From Streptomyces sp. YIM 121038 (GTDB taxonomy: Bacteria > Actinomycetota > Actinomycetes > Streptomycetales > Streptomycetaceae), in NCBI RefSeq assembly GCF_006088715.1, contig NZ_CP030771.1, positions 6,033,501 to 6,097,500 on the forward strand: 64,000 nucleotides of DNA, given 5' to 3'. Within the stretch, counting starts at the first letter, position 1; each line of letters begins with the position of its first letter. The position numbers and the translations under genes are program-made. Shown here one piece after another: positions 24,971 to 36,192 of the stretch. The notes beneath the pieces were generated by a model. That model made no database searches. It was not told where the DNA came from and saw only the letters and a list, made by a program, of their open reading frames with translations.

Positions 24971-26259
24971 GCGGTCCGCTCCAGTCTGCTGTCCATGCCG
25001 CTGTGCAGCGCGTACGCGAGGCCCAGCGGGTTGTGCCAGGTGTCGGCGAAGTGCCGGGTCAGGGAGTGGGCGATCGCGCCCGCGGTCTCCTCGCCGGTCA
25101 GATAGCGGGTGACGAACGCGAGGGCGTACTCGGCGGCGAACCGCTGCGGCATCTCGATCTGCGGCCCGAGCACCCCGCACGCGCCCGCGTCGAACAGGGC
25201 CCGGCCGAGATAGGCCAGGTCGGCGTTGCCCGGCAGGCCCGCGTAGCAGGCGTTGAGCAGCACGAAGGGGCGGAAGGGCACACAGGCGCGCGGGGGCGGG
25301 CGGTGGGCGCGCAGCGTGTAGCCGTCGATGGCGAGCTGGTCGCTCAGCTTCAGGACGAGGTACGGGGCTTCGTCGCCGGACGCGGTGAAGTGGCCGTGGC
25401 ACCAGAAGTACATCAGCTGCTCGTCGAGGCCCCGGTCCCGCAGGGCGCGCTCCAGCTCGTCCCGGGTGGTGCGCTCCACCAGGTCGCCGCCCGCGGCGAG
25501 CGCCGCCGCGACCTCGGCGGCCCGGGTCAGGCCCGCCGCGTCCACGGCGGTGTCGTGGTTGAGGCTCACGGCCGGGGCCGCGCGGGGCGGCGGGTCGCGG
25601 TCGTCGGCGACGCGCGCGTAGGCGTGGCCGCCGGTCTGCTCGATCTGGTGCCGGTAGCCGAGGAACCGGTCGAACACCGCCGCCGGGGACGGGTCCTCGG
25701 GCTCCTCGGACGCGGCGGGCAGAGCCAGCATGGGCCACGGCAGGAACAGGTCGGAGTGGAAGCGGACGCGCAGTGGCCCCTCGCGGCCCAGCGCGTCCGC
25801 CAGGAAGCCGCGGAACAGCTTCAGCGCCTCGTCCTCGCCGCCGAGCAGCACGTCGAAGAGGAGCTGGGAGCCGTACAGGGCGAGCCGCCCGAGCGCGGCG
25901 CGCAGCTCGTCCCCCGGCTCGCCGGTGAGGTCGACGCGGCTGGCGTACGGGAAGGGCGCGCCGCGCGGGAGGCCGTCCGCGCCCACCGGCCGCAGCGCCA
26001 CGAACTCGTCCTTCCACATCCGGCGCAGGCGGGCCGCGAGGGCCCGCACCTCGCCCGGCAGCACCCGCAGCGTCACCGTGTGCTCGGAGCCGCTGACCGC
26101 GGGCACGGCGGGCCCGTACATCCGGGCGCTCATCGGCTCGTCCTCGCGCCGCGCGTCGAAGCCGACGACGAGGTCGGGGTGGCGGACGACGTGCCGGGGC
26201 AGCCGGGTGTAGCCGTGGCTGGGGTCCTGGGCGATGTGGACCGGGAGGTCGTGGGCCAT
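24967..26259 (-). CDS. CHAT domain protein (caspase-like cysteine protease)
   Basis: 430 residues from ATG 26259, 5 nt after the preceding stop, with GGAGG inside the previous gene. An N-terminal region of about 160 residues has no recognised domain. The CHAT core has FLPWPMLALP (the usual LPWELL position), H288 in MYFWCHGHF and C338 in VLLNACYAG. This is the His/Cys dyad of the CHAT (caspase HetF associated with TPRs) clan CD proteases. The final helices contain the AFVTRYLTGEETAGAIAHSL pattern normal for the family. No membrane segment. Its neighbours are TPR proteins on one side and a hydrolase on the other. CHAT proteases paired with TPR sensors act in type III-E CRISPR (Craspase) and gasdermin-type immunity. 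A similar role here is only suggested. Confidence 0.9.
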   Translation of the reverse strand: MAHDLPVHIAQDPSHGYTRLPRHVVRHPDLVVGFDARREDEPMSARMYGPAVPAVSGSEHTVTLRVLPGEVRALAARLRRMWKDEFVALRPVGADGLPRGAPFPYASRVDLTGEPGDELRAALGRLALYGSQLLFDVLLGGEDEALKLFRGFLADALGREGPLRVRFHSDLFLPWPMLALPAASEEPEDPSPAAVFDRFLGYRHQIEQTGGHAYARVADDRDPPPRAAPAVSLNHDTAVDAAGLTRAAEVAAALAAGGDLVERTTRDELERALRDRGLDEQLMYFWCHGHFTASGDEAPYLVLKLSDQLAIDGYTLRAHRPPPRACVPFRPFVLLNACYAGLPGNADLAYLGRALFDAGACGVLGPQIEMPQRFAAEYALAFVTRYLTGEETAGAIAHSLTRHFADTWHNPLGLAYALHSGMDSRLERTA

Positions 26260-26264
26260 GGGAC

Positions 26265-28721
26265 TCAGGACCTCCGCAGGGCTTCGGGGGCCTGACCGGA
26301 GCGGGGTCCTTCGGCGTCGCCCTCGACGACGTCGATGTACGTCTCGACCTCCTGGAGCACGGTCGCCGTCTCCAGGTGCTCGACGGTGAAGAGCAGCCGG
26401 TGCCGGCCCGCGCGCCGGGGCGTGAACAGGAACTCGGCGGCGTCCGCCGCGCGGGGCGAGGGCCGCAGTGTCACCGCGTGCGCGGGCTCGACGTCGGCGC
26501 CGGTGAGCGGGGTGGCGCGGACGGTGAGCCAAGGGAGCCCCGCGGACCGGTCCGACCACGGATGCTCGGCGCCGGGCTGGATCCGCAGCTCGATCCGGGA
26601 CGCGGTGCCCGCGGTGGAGCGGTCGTCGAGGAGGGTGAGCCGGACGCGGGCGTGCGTGGCGGGGGACAGGGTGCCGTGGTCGAAGTCCGCGTCGGGTTCG
26701 GGGAGGGTGAGGCGGGCGGTGAGGGGGATGCGCTCCGGCCCGCCGCCCGCTTCCGCTCCGCTGCTCCAGCGCAGCCCGGAGGGGTCGTCGATGCTCTCGA
26801 AGAGGCGCAGGGCCTGGTTCACCGCCCTGTACGCGGCGCGCCCTTCGCGCCGCCACTGAAAGGCCCGTTCCAAGAGCGTCCACGCGTCGCCGTGGAGACA
26901 CCCCGCCCGCCGGAACCCCGTCAGGGCCGAATCCAGCCCCGCCGTCGCGGCCAGCCGGTCCTCGGCGGTGTACGCAGGCAGGACCCCGAGACAGTGCTCG
27001 GCCCACGCCTGCCCCACGGTGTCCTGGGCGCTGGAGAACCCCCGGCGCGCCCGGTCCAGCAGCGGCACGGCTCCCTCCGGGCCGCCCGATGCGGCGTGGG
27101 CGATGCCCAGATACAGCTCCGCCCAGGACCTGCCCCGCGCGTCCCCGTTCTCGTGGTGTCGCCCCACCGCCTCGCCCAGGGTCTGGACGGCCGCCAGGAA
27201 GTCGTCGTGGACCAGGGCCGCCTTGCCCAGCTCCGTCACGGTCCAGGCCTCGCCCTGGAGGTCACCGAGGCCGGTGAACCTGTTCCGGGCGTCCTCCAGG
27301 ACCTTGCGGGCCTCCTCCACGTCGCCGCGCAGCAGCCGAAGACGCCCGTAGTGGTGCACGGCCCAGGCCTCGCCGCGCACGTCCCCGCGGATCTGATGGG
27401 CCTCCACGGCCCGGCGCAGGAGCCGCTCCGCGCCCTTCAGCCGCCCCTGGTCGCACTGGATCGCGGCCCGGGTGTGCAGGACCCAGCCGTCCGGTGCCGT
27501 ACGGGGGCCGGGGTCGGAGGCCTCAAGGGCGTCGAGCGCGCCCACGGCGAAGGGCAGCTCGCCCAAGTGGCGCATGGTGACGGCGATTTCCCGGACGGCC
27601 CGCGGGGCACTCAGTCGCTCAAGGGCGTCCAGGGCCTGCTGAGGCGCGCCCGTCTCCCGGATCGCCACGGCCGCCGTGACGCACAGGGGCTTCCAGCCGC
27701 CGGTGGTGCGCCACAGGGTCTGCTTGGCCCGCAGGAGCCGGAAGAGGCCCTGCCGGGTGATCAGTTGGGGTTCCAGGCGTTCGAGGAGGGCCGCGCCCTC
27801 CGGGTCGTCCCGGCGCAGGAGCCGTACCGCCAGATCGAGGTACGCGTCGACTCCCCGGCGCGGGTCCGCCGTGCCGTCGAGCACGGCGCGGGCCAGCGCC
27901 CGGTCCTTGGCCGCGCCGCCGTGCGGGAAGAGGTCGCCGGTGCGCCGGTACCAGCCCGGGCGCGTCGGCTGGAGCAGCCCGTGGGCGGCCAGCTCGCGCA
28001 GCGCCTCCCCGCGCTGCCGGTCCGTCATCGGCGTGTCCGCGCACAGCGCGCCCGCCACCGTCGCGTCGAACTCGTCGCCCTCCCAGGGCTCGACGGCGAT
28101 GAGCAGCTTCAGGGCGGCGTAAGTGAGCCTCTTGCCCGGCACGTCGGGGGCGGTCGCCGCCACCTCGCTGCGGAGCCACCTCTCCCCGGGCCCGTCATGA
28201 GGACGCCGCGAAACGGCCACGACACGGGACTCCGTGTCCAGGACGAGCTGTTCGGCGAGGAGCAGCAGGTCGTCGCCCGGCTCGCCGTCCGGCACTCCGT
28301 CGAGCACCACCGTCAACCGCCGCCGCGCGAGGCGCGCGCGGCAAAGGGCGGGCAGTGTCGAGGGCAGGAGCTCGGGCGCCAGCGCCCGGAAGTGGGAGAG
28401 AGGGTCTATCAGGACGCCGTACACCGGCTCGTCCTTCAGGGGCTGTTCCAGGAGCCGCAGCAGCAGCCGCTCCGGCGCGGCCGCGTCCGTCGGCCCCACC
28501 GCCAGCCACACCGGGTCGGACCGCCACGCCGACGGCGCGTCCCGGGCGAAGCGCGCGAGCCGGGCCGCGTACGCCGACGTGTGCGGCGGCTGTGGACCGT
28601 ACAGCTCAAGAAGTGCGGGCGTCCGGTCCTCGCGCAGGAAGGAGCGCAGCTGCCGGGGCAGGTCCTGCTCGCGCCGCGGCCCGGAGAAGGGGCCGTGCGC
28701 GTCCGGCACCCAGCCGCCCAT
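26265..28721 (-). CDS. TPR protein with degenerate STAND-type NTPase and C-terminal beta-sandwich
   Basis: 818 residues. Residues about 20-260 look like an ATPase remnant. The P-loop position reads LLELYGPQPPHTSAY (no GxxxxGK[ST]), while LTVVLDGVPDGEP resembles Walker B. Residues about 330-650 hold tetratricopeptide-like helices with recurring GEAWxxxxLG motifs. Residues about 680-805 are a predicted beta-sandwich (RLTLPEPDADFDHG to VETYIDVVEG). No signal peptide. It sits between the larger STAND-TPR gene (53 nt gap) and the CHAT gene (5 nt). The most economical reading is a ligand-sensing or scaffolding subunit for the protease. The NTPase part is probably inactive. Confidence 0.8.
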   Translation of the reverse strand: MGGWVPDAHGPFSGPRREQDLPRQLRSFLREDRTPALLELYGPQPPHTSAYAARLARFARDAPSAWRSDPVWLAVGPTDAAAPERLLLRLLEQPLKDEPVYGVLIDPLSHFRALAPELLPSTLPALCRARLARRRLTVVLDGVPDGEPGDDLLLLAEQLVLDTESRVVAVSRRPHDGPGERWLRSEVAATAPDVPGKRLTYAALKLLIAVEPWEGDEFDATVAGALCADTPMTDRQRGEALRELAAHGLLQPTRPGWYRRTGDLFPHGGAAKDRALARAVLDGTADPRRGVDAYLDLAVRLLRRDDPEGAALLERLEPQLITRQGLFRLLRAKQTLWRTTGGWKPLCVTAAVAIRETGAPQQALDALERLSAPRAVREIAVTMRHLGELPFAVGALDALEASDPGPRTAPDGWVLHTRAAIQCDQGRLKGAERLLRRAVEAHQIRGDVRGEAWAVHHYGRLRLLRGDVEEARKVLEDARNRFTGLGDLQGEAWTVTELGKAALVHDDFLAAVQTLGEAVGRHHENGDARGRSWAELYLGIAHAASGGPEGAVPLLDRARRGFSSAQDTVGQAWAEHCLGVLPAYTAEDRLAATAGLDSALTGFRRAGCLHGDAWTLLERAFQWRREGRAAYRAVNQALRLFESIDDPSGLRWSSGAEAGGGPERIPLTARLTLPEPDADFDHGTLSPATHARVRLTLLDDRSTAGTASRIELRIQPGAEHPWSDRSAGLPWLTVRATPLTGADVEPAHAVTLRPSPRAADAAEFLFTPRRAGRHRLLFTVEHLETATVLQEVETYIDVVEGDAEGPRSGQAPEALRRS

Positions 28722-28774
28722 GCGCGTCCACCCCCTCCGACGGCCCCACCGGTCGACTCCCCACTATCGCGCCC

Positions 28775-31700
28775 TCACTGAGGGGGCGTCACCGAAACGC
28801 CCATGATCTCCCTGGCGTGCCGGTCGGGCGTCATGCCGAGCCGCCACCCCTGCCAGCCGGTCTCCAGCTCCGCCTTGCGCTCCAGGAACAGCTCGTACGC
28901 CTCCGTGTAGCCGTCGAGCTTGGCGTCCCGCAGCGGGTGCGCGGTGCGGGTGAGCTGGGCCAGCTCCTCCTGGGCGACGGCGACGCCGATGTCCCAGCCG
29001 CCGGGCGACGCGTACGGAAGGAGCGTGGCGCGCAGGAAGTGGGCCCAGTCCTCGCCGCGCCGGTCGCCGTACGAGGCGAACAGGGAGATGGCGTCGTCGC
29101 ACAGGGCCAGGGCCGCCTGCGTGCGGCCGTTGCCCGCGTCGATGACGGCGAGTTCGAGGCACGTCCAGCCCTCGCCGTGGGCGACGCCGATGCGCTGGAA
29201 GTCGGCCCGGGCGTCGACCAGGAGCTGCCGGGCGAAGCCGGAGTTGCGCAGCGAGCCGGTCTGGGCGGCGCGCTGGTCGCGGGTGACGCGGGCCGAGTGG
29301 TGCCGGGCGCACGCCAGGCCGTAGACGTCCCGCATGCGGGAGAACATGGTGCGGGCCCGCTCCAGGTCCCGTACCGCCTGGTCGAGGACGCCGGTCTCCT
29401 CCAGGGCCTGGCCCAGGTAGTACAGGGACCAGGCCTCGCCGCGCGCGTCCTCGTTGTCGCGGTGCCGGGAGACCGCCTGGCGCAGGCCGTCGACCGCGGG
29501 GGACGGGTCGCCCGCGACGAGCCGGGCGCGGGCCAGCTGGGTGAGCGCCCAGGCCTCGCCGCGCGCGTCCCGCGTGCGCCCGTACAGCTCGATCGCCCGG
29601 CGCAGTTCGGTCTCCGCGCGCGGTACGTCGCCCATGCGCAGGCACACCTGTCCGAGCTGGAAGTGCGCCCAGGCCTCGCCGTGCACGGACCCGCTGTCGC
29701 GGTGCAGGTCGAGGGCCGTGAGCAGCATCTCCTGCGCCTCGGAGAGGCGGGAGCGGTCGCGTTCCACGGCGGCGAGCGCGTGCAGGGTCCAGCCGCGGTC
29801 GCCCGCGAGCTCGTCCGCGACCTGGAGGTCGAGGGCCTCGCGGAGCCGCGCCGCGGCCTCCGAGAGGTTGCCCTGGTGGTGCAGGGTGATGCCGAGGGAG
29901 CCGAGGGCGCGGGCCGCGCCCGCGTCCTGGTGGGCCTCGAAGTACAGGTCCACGACCGAGGTGAGCGTGGACCTGGCCTGGTCGAGCTCGCCCAGGTGAC
30001 GGGCCGCTATGCCGGTGCGCCACTTCACGTTCCGGCCGAGCAGGCCCTGGTCGACCGTCTGCGCGAGCTCGCTGATCTCGCCCAGGCGGTAGAGGTCGCC
30101 GCGCAGCAGGCAGTAGTCGCACAGCGCGCCGAGCAGACCGAGCACGGCCCGCGGTTCGACGCCCTCGGCGTGCCGCAGGGCCGCCGTGATGAAGCTCGAC
30201 TCGTCGTCGAGCCAGCGCAGCGCCGCGTCCAGGGAGGTGAAGCCGTGCTGCCCGAACTGGTCCGCGCGTGTGGACGTCTTGCCGTCGACGAGGCGGATCA
30301 CGGAGTCGGCCAGCTCGCCGTAGCTGACGATGAGACGTTCCTGCGCGGCGCTGCGCTCGGCGGGCTCCTCCTCGTCGGCGAGCCGGGCCTGGGCGAAGGA
30401 GCGGACGGTGTCGTGCAGCCGGTAGCGGCTGGCGCGCACCTGGTCGAGGAGGCCCGCGCGGGACAGGGCGGTGAGCTGCCGGGCCGCCTCCTGCTCGTCG
30501 GCGCCGAGCAGCGCGGCCGCCGCCGCGGTGCCGAGCGAGGCGCGCCCGGCGAGCGCGAGGCGGCGCAGGAGGCGGCGGGCGGCCTCGGGCTGGTCGGTGT
30601 AGCGCAGCCACAGGGTGCGCTCGACCGGCTCGACGGGCCCGTACGCGGCGAGGTCGGCGACGAGCGCCTCGGGGGTGCGCGGCCCGAGCGCGGAGCCCGC
30701 CACGCGCAGCGCCAGCGGCAGCCCGGCGCACAGCTCCCGCAGCCGGTCGAGGGACTGGGCGTCGTACGGCTCCGGCAGGTCCTGGGCGACCTGCCGGATG
30801 AGCTGTTCGGCCCCGGCGTCGTCCAGCGCTTCCACCGCGATCTCGTGCACCTGCGCGGGCAGGTCGGCGGGCAGGCCGAGGGGGCCGCGGGCGGTGACGA
30901 GGACGAGGCTGTCGGAGCGCTCGGGCACCAGCGTGCGCACCTGCTCGGGGTCGCTCGCGTCGTCCAGGACGATGACGACCTCAAGGCCGGTGAGGTGCTG
31001 GTGGTAGAGCTCGCTGAGCCGCTTGACCTGCTGCTCCTGCGTCGAGCGCTCCCGGAAGAGGAGCTGTTCGCGCGGGGCGCCCAGGCGGTTCAGGAGGTGC
31101 AGGAGCGCGTCGCGCGTGGACAGCGGCGGCGTGTCCGGGCTCTCGCCGCGCAGGTCCACCACGCAGGCCCCGCGGAACTGGTCCTTCAGATCGTGCGCGG
31201 CCCGCACCGCGAGCGCGGACCGGCCCGCGCCGGGCGCGCCGTGCAGGACCACCACCGTCGGCCTCGTCCGGGTGCTGGCCCGGGCCGCGTGCACCCACTG
31301 CGCGATCTGCCCGAGCTCGGCCCGCCGGCCCGCGAACTCGCCCTCCGCCACGGGCAGTTGCGCGAACGACTGCTCAAGGACGGTGCGCCGCCGCGCGGCC
31401 GCGCTCTTGTCGGCGCCGCGCAGCCGCGGCGCCCGCTTCCGCTGCCCGGAGCGGGCGCCGCCGACCCCGCCCGCCGTCGCCGCAGTGAGCACCCGCTGCT
31501 GGTCGAGGAACGGCCGGATGCCCCGCACCTCCAGGGCCGTCAGCCACTGGAGCCGGAGCTGCTCGGGCCCGCCGGGCTGGTGGACCGTGCCCGCGTGCCG
31601 CTGCGCCGCCGGGACGTGGGACGCCGTCACCTTCGCCACGGTCGCGGCGAATCCGGCGACCGCGACGGCCCCGCCCGCGCCGAGCGCGGTGCCGCCGCCG

Positions 31701-32002
31701 GTGCCGAGCACGAGGTCGGCCACGCAGGCGGCCACCGCGGCGACCGCCACGACGAGCAGGGGCGTCCCGGCCGCCTCCTTCGCATACCGCTGACCGAACG
31801 TCAGCTGCCCGGCGGCCGACTCGTCCAGGGCCCGCGTGTACGCCGCGTACTCCTCCGCCGCCGTCTGCTCCATGGCGTCGAGGGAGGCCCGTGCCCGCGA
31901 GAGCAGCACGTTCCCGTCGGTGCGGCCGCCGGTGCGCCGGACCTCTTCCTCGACCGCCCGTGCCAGCAGGCGCTCGGCTTCGGCCCGGTGGCTGTCCCGC
32001 AT
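28775..32002 (-). CDS. Membrane-associated STAND/NB-ARC NTPase with TPR repeats
   Basis: 1075 residues from ATG 32002 (GAGGGGG 5 nt upstream). Residues 1-78 are helical. About 80-125 form two hydrophobic segments (TPLLVVAVAAVAACVADLVL and an Ala/Gly-rich one) that could insert in the membrane. The NB-ARC-like module follows: Walker A GAPGAGRS at 255-262 with Arg in place of the usual Lys, Walker B VVIVLDD at 342-348, and GLPLAL at 427-432. From about 650 to 1000 there are TPRs with the same GEAWxxxxLG pattern as the next gene. STAND proteins oligomerise after ligand binding by the repeats. It heads a four-gene run ending with a CHAT protease and a hydrolase, and is divergent from a DUF255 gene. 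A non-immune signalling role is equally possible. Confidence 0.87.
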   Translation of the reverse strand: MRDSHRAEAERLLARAVEEEVRRTGGRTDGNVLLSRARASLDAMEQTAAEEYAAYTRALDESAAGQLTFGQRYAKEAAGTPLLVVAVAAVAACVADLVLGTGGGTALGAGGAVAVAGFAATVAKVTASHVPAAQRHAGTVHQPGGPEQLRLQWLTALEVRGIRPFLDQQRVLTAATAGGVGGARSGQRKRAPRLRGADKSAAARRRTVLEQSFAQLPVAEGEFAGRRAELGQIAQWVHAARASTRTRPTVVVLHGAPGAGRSALAVRAAHDLKDQFRGACVVDLRGESPDTPPLSTRDALLHLLNRLGAPREQLLFRERSTQEQQVKRLSELYHQHLTGLEVVIVLDDASDPEQVRTLVPERSDSLVLVTARGPLGLPADLPAQVHEIAVEALDDAGAEQLIRQVAQDLPEPYDAQSLDRLRELCAGLPLALRVAGSALGPRTPEALVADLAAYGPVEPVERTLWLRYTDQPEAARRLLRRLALAGRASLGTAAAAALLGADEQEAARQLTALSRAGLLDQVRASRYRLHDTVRSFAQARLADEEEPAERSAAQERLIVSYGELADSVIRLVDGKTSTRADQFGQHGFTSLDAALRWLDDESSFITAALRHAEGVEPRAVLGLLGALCDYCLLRGDLYRLGEISELAQTVDQGLLGRNVKWRTGIAARHLGELDQARSTLTSVVDLYFEAHQDAGAARALGSLGITLHHQGNLSEAAARLREALDLQVADELAGDRGWTLHALAAVERDRSRLSEAQEMLLTALDLHRDSGSVHGEAWAHFQLGQVCLRMGDVPRAETELRRAIELYGRTRDARGEAWALTQLARARLVAGDPSPAVDGLRQAVSRHRDNEDARGEAWSLYYLGQALEETGVLDQAVRDLERARTMFSRMRDVYGLACARHHSARVTRDQRAAQTGSLRNSGFARQLLVDARADFQRIGVAHGEGWTCLELAVIDAGNGRTQAALALCDDAISLFASYGDRRGEDWAHFLRATLLPYASPGGWDIGVAVAQEELAQLTRTAHPLRDAKLDGYTEAYELFLERKAELETGWQGWRLGMTPDRHAREIMGVSVTPPQ

Positions 32003-32237
32003 GTGGTCCCCCTCGAAGAGGAGCACGTGACACCGCCGTCGCGCGTGCCCGTGCCCGCGTACCGTCGCGCGGCACGTGTCACGCGCCCCGCCCTGCACGG
32101 GTGCACGTACCCCGTCACCTCTACATGTACGTGTCAGTGTCCTGCGAACGCGCGACGGGCGCGAGGGAGCGCTCCGAAGAGGGGCGCCGCGCCGGGGGAA
32201 CCCCGCCGTCGGGCGCCGTGTGCGCGAGGATGGGCCC
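32003..32237. promoter_or_regulatory. Divergent control region of the STAND-CHAT operon and DUF255 gene
   Basis: No open frame of note. Two similar motifs, GCACGTGACAC (32023-32033) and GCACGTGTCAC (32072-32082), lie 49 bp apart. A GTGCACGTAC at 32101 and ACATGTACGTGTCAG near 32123 follow. They could be binding sites for one regulator. I could not fix a -10/-35 pair. Confidence 0.3.
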
Positions 32238-34262
<2,025 letters not shown>

Positions 34263-34270
34263 ACGAACCG

Positions 34271-34328
34271 CCGCACGGCGCCGGACGACCCCGCACGGCC
34301 CCGGACGACCTCGGACGGCCCCGGACGG
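34271..34328. repeat. 20-bp tandem repeat, about 2.9 units
   Basis: 34271-34290 and 34291-34310 differ at one base. The third, partial unit ends at 34328. It lies just after the DUF255 stop and may act as a structured 3' region. Confidence 0.7.
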
Positions 34329-34528
34329 TGAAGTACCGCCCGGGGCTGCCTGCCGATTGTCCTGCTTCTGTCACGGCCGGGGCCGAGCGGCCACCTTGTG
34401 CTCCTTGTGTGACCATCGGCGTGATACCAATACGGGCGTCGCAGTGGCGTAAGAAACCGCTGTGAATGTTTGGCATCGTTCTGTCAGTTGGCCCCACTAG
34501 GGGCACCGGGGGAGAGGTACTCACCGCA

Positions 34529-35059
34529 GTGAACCGCATGACGCGTACGACCGTCGCAGCCCTGGGCACGGCCGGGCTCATCACCGCCGCCCAGCTCGGC
34601 CTCGCCGGGACCGCCTCCGCGGCGGGTGACGCCACCCAGCGCTCCGCGTCCGCCGACAAGCCGAGCAGCGCCGCGCCGTTCGCCAAGGCGACCAGCTCCG
34701 GCTGCCCGATCGACATCGTCTACACGTCCCGCTTCTACATCGGCCGGGGCGGCTGGGTGACGGGCAACGGCCTGTACTTCGGCATCAAGAACAAGAGCAA
34801 CAAGAAGTTCACGAACGTGAAGTTCACGGTCACCAACGTGAAGAACATCCGCTTCGGCCGGGCGACCGCCAAGGGCGGCAAGATCACCCACAAGACGTCG
34901 CGGACCATCACCGTCCTCGACAAGTCCTTCAGCGGCAAGGCCAAGCTGGGCGTCCAGGTCCGCACCCGGCTGCTGAACAAGAACAGCTACAAGGTGAAGT
35001 TCCAGGTCCGCGGCAACGGCTGGAACTGCGCCGTGAACCAGGGCACCTGGGGCAACTAG
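34529..35059 (+). CDS. Secreted hypothetical protein, beta-rich
   Basis: 176 residues from GTG 34529; ATG 34538 (MTRTTVAALG) is equally possible. A GGGGGAGAGG lies about 11 nt before the GTG. A classical signal peptide ends TASAAGD. The mature part has two cysteines (SSGCPIDIVY and GWNCAVNQG) and an alternating Lys/Asn/Thr-rich beta pattern (FTNVKFTVTNVKNIRFG). It is basic and probably exported to the wall or medium. No family recognised. A textbook terminator follows. Confidence 0.75.
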   Translation: MNRMTRTTVAALGTAGLITAAQLGLAGTASAAGDATQRSASADKPSSAAPFAKATSSGCPIDIVYTSRFYIGRGGWVTGNGLYFGIKNKSNKKFTNVKFTVTNVKNIRFGRATAKGGKITHKTSRTITVLDKSFSGKAKLGVQVRTRLLNKNSYKVKFQVRGNGWNCAVNQGTWGN

Positions 35060-35073
35060 CCCGTAACGCGATA

Positions 35074-35113
35074 CCGGGGTTCGAAAGGCGGCGGCCTTTC
35101 GAACCCCGGTTTT
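35074..35113 (+). terminator. Intrinsic terminator with U-run
   Basis: Perfect 15-bp arms (35074-35088, 35095-35109), 6-nt loop, followed by TTTT. It is one of the few in the window with a U tract. Confidence 0.9.
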
Positions 35114-35199
35114 CGCGTTTCAGAGGGAACAGAGAAGAGGGCCGCGGCATCGGCCGCGGCCCTGCGGTATCGGGGAGTGAGCCCGCCCCCCTGGGGGCG

Positions 35200-35961
35200 T
35201 CAGGCGTGCTGGTAGGCCACCAGGGAGATGCCCACGTAGTGGACGGCGAACGCGGCGAGGGTGAAGGAGTGGAAGACCTCGTGGAAGCCGAACCAGCGCG
35301 GGGACGGGTTGGGGCGCTTGAAGCCGTAGACCACACCGCCCGCGCTGTAGAGCAGGCCGCCGACGATCACGAGGACGAGGACGGCGATCCCGCCCGCGCG
35401 CATGAAGTCGGGCAGGAAGAAGACGGCGGCCCAGCCCATGGCCAGATAGCAGGGCGTGTACAGCCAGCGCGGGGCGCCCACCCAGAAGACGCGGAACACG
35501 ATGCCCGCGGCGGCGGCCGCCCAGATGCCCCAGAGCAGCCACTGCCCCTTGGCGTCGGGCAGCAGGAGCATGGTCAGCGGGGTGTACGTGCCCGCGATGA
35601 TCAGGAAGATGTTGGCGTGGTCGAGGCGGCGCAGGACGCGGTCCATCCGGGGTGACCAGTCGCCCCGGTGGTACAGGGCGCTGACGCCGAACAGGAGACA
35701 CGCCGTCAGGACGTAGATCCCGCAGGCTACGCGGCCGCGGGTGGAGTCGGCGAGCGCGGTCAGGAAGAGGCCGGACACCAGTACCGCGGGGAACATGCCG
35801 GCGTGCAGCCAGCCCCGCAGCTTGGGCTTCACCGGGCGCACGGCCGCGGCGACGGGCTCGATGACTGCGGCGGCGACCTCGCCTGCGGGGACGGCGGAAC
35901 CGGAGCCACCTGCGGCAGAACTGGTGATCGCGTCGGGGACGGGAGCGGTCATGCGCGGCAT
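35200..35961 (-). CDS. Hemolysin III / PAQR family membrane protein
   Basis: 253 residues from ATG 35961 (ATG 35952 possible). About seven transmembrane helices. Family landmarks are GVSALYHR, RRLDHANIFLIIAGTYTP and FHEVFHSFTLAAFAVHY, whose Ser/His/Asp residues form the putative zinc-hydrolase site of the PAQR/CREST superfamily. Despite the name, most homologues are membrane-homeostasis proteins rather than toxins. The N-terminal Ala/Val-rich extension is not conserved. Divergent from pckG. Confidence 0.9.
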   Translation of the reverse strand: MPRMTAPVPDAITSSAAGGSGSAVPAGEVAAAVIEPVAAAVRPVKPKLRGWLHAGMFPAVLVSGLFLTALADSTRGRVACGIYVLTACLLFGVSALYHRGDWSPRMDRVLRRLDHANIFLIIAGTYTPLTMLLLPDAKGQWLLWGIWAAAAAGIVFRVFWVGAPRWLYTPCYLAMGWAAVFFLPDFMRAGGIAVLVLVIVGGLLYSAGGVVYGFKRPNPSPRWFGFHEVFHSFTLAAFAVHYVGISLVAYQHA

Positions 35962-36192
35962 CGTACCTACGGAACCGTAAGTTACGTATCAAAGCGGTGA
36001 AATCCCATCCTACAAGTGGCCATGCTCACTCCGCTCACGTGTGAAGCCCTCTGGACAGATGCGCGAGCGGGACGGATGATCAAATGAGTGCGGTCGGCAC
36101 CGGATGAGCGCCAGAAGATCGAAATGCAGTGAAGCGTCCGGGTCGCAGCCCCCACGGGGCCCCAACCTAAAACCCCTCGTATAGGAGCAATC

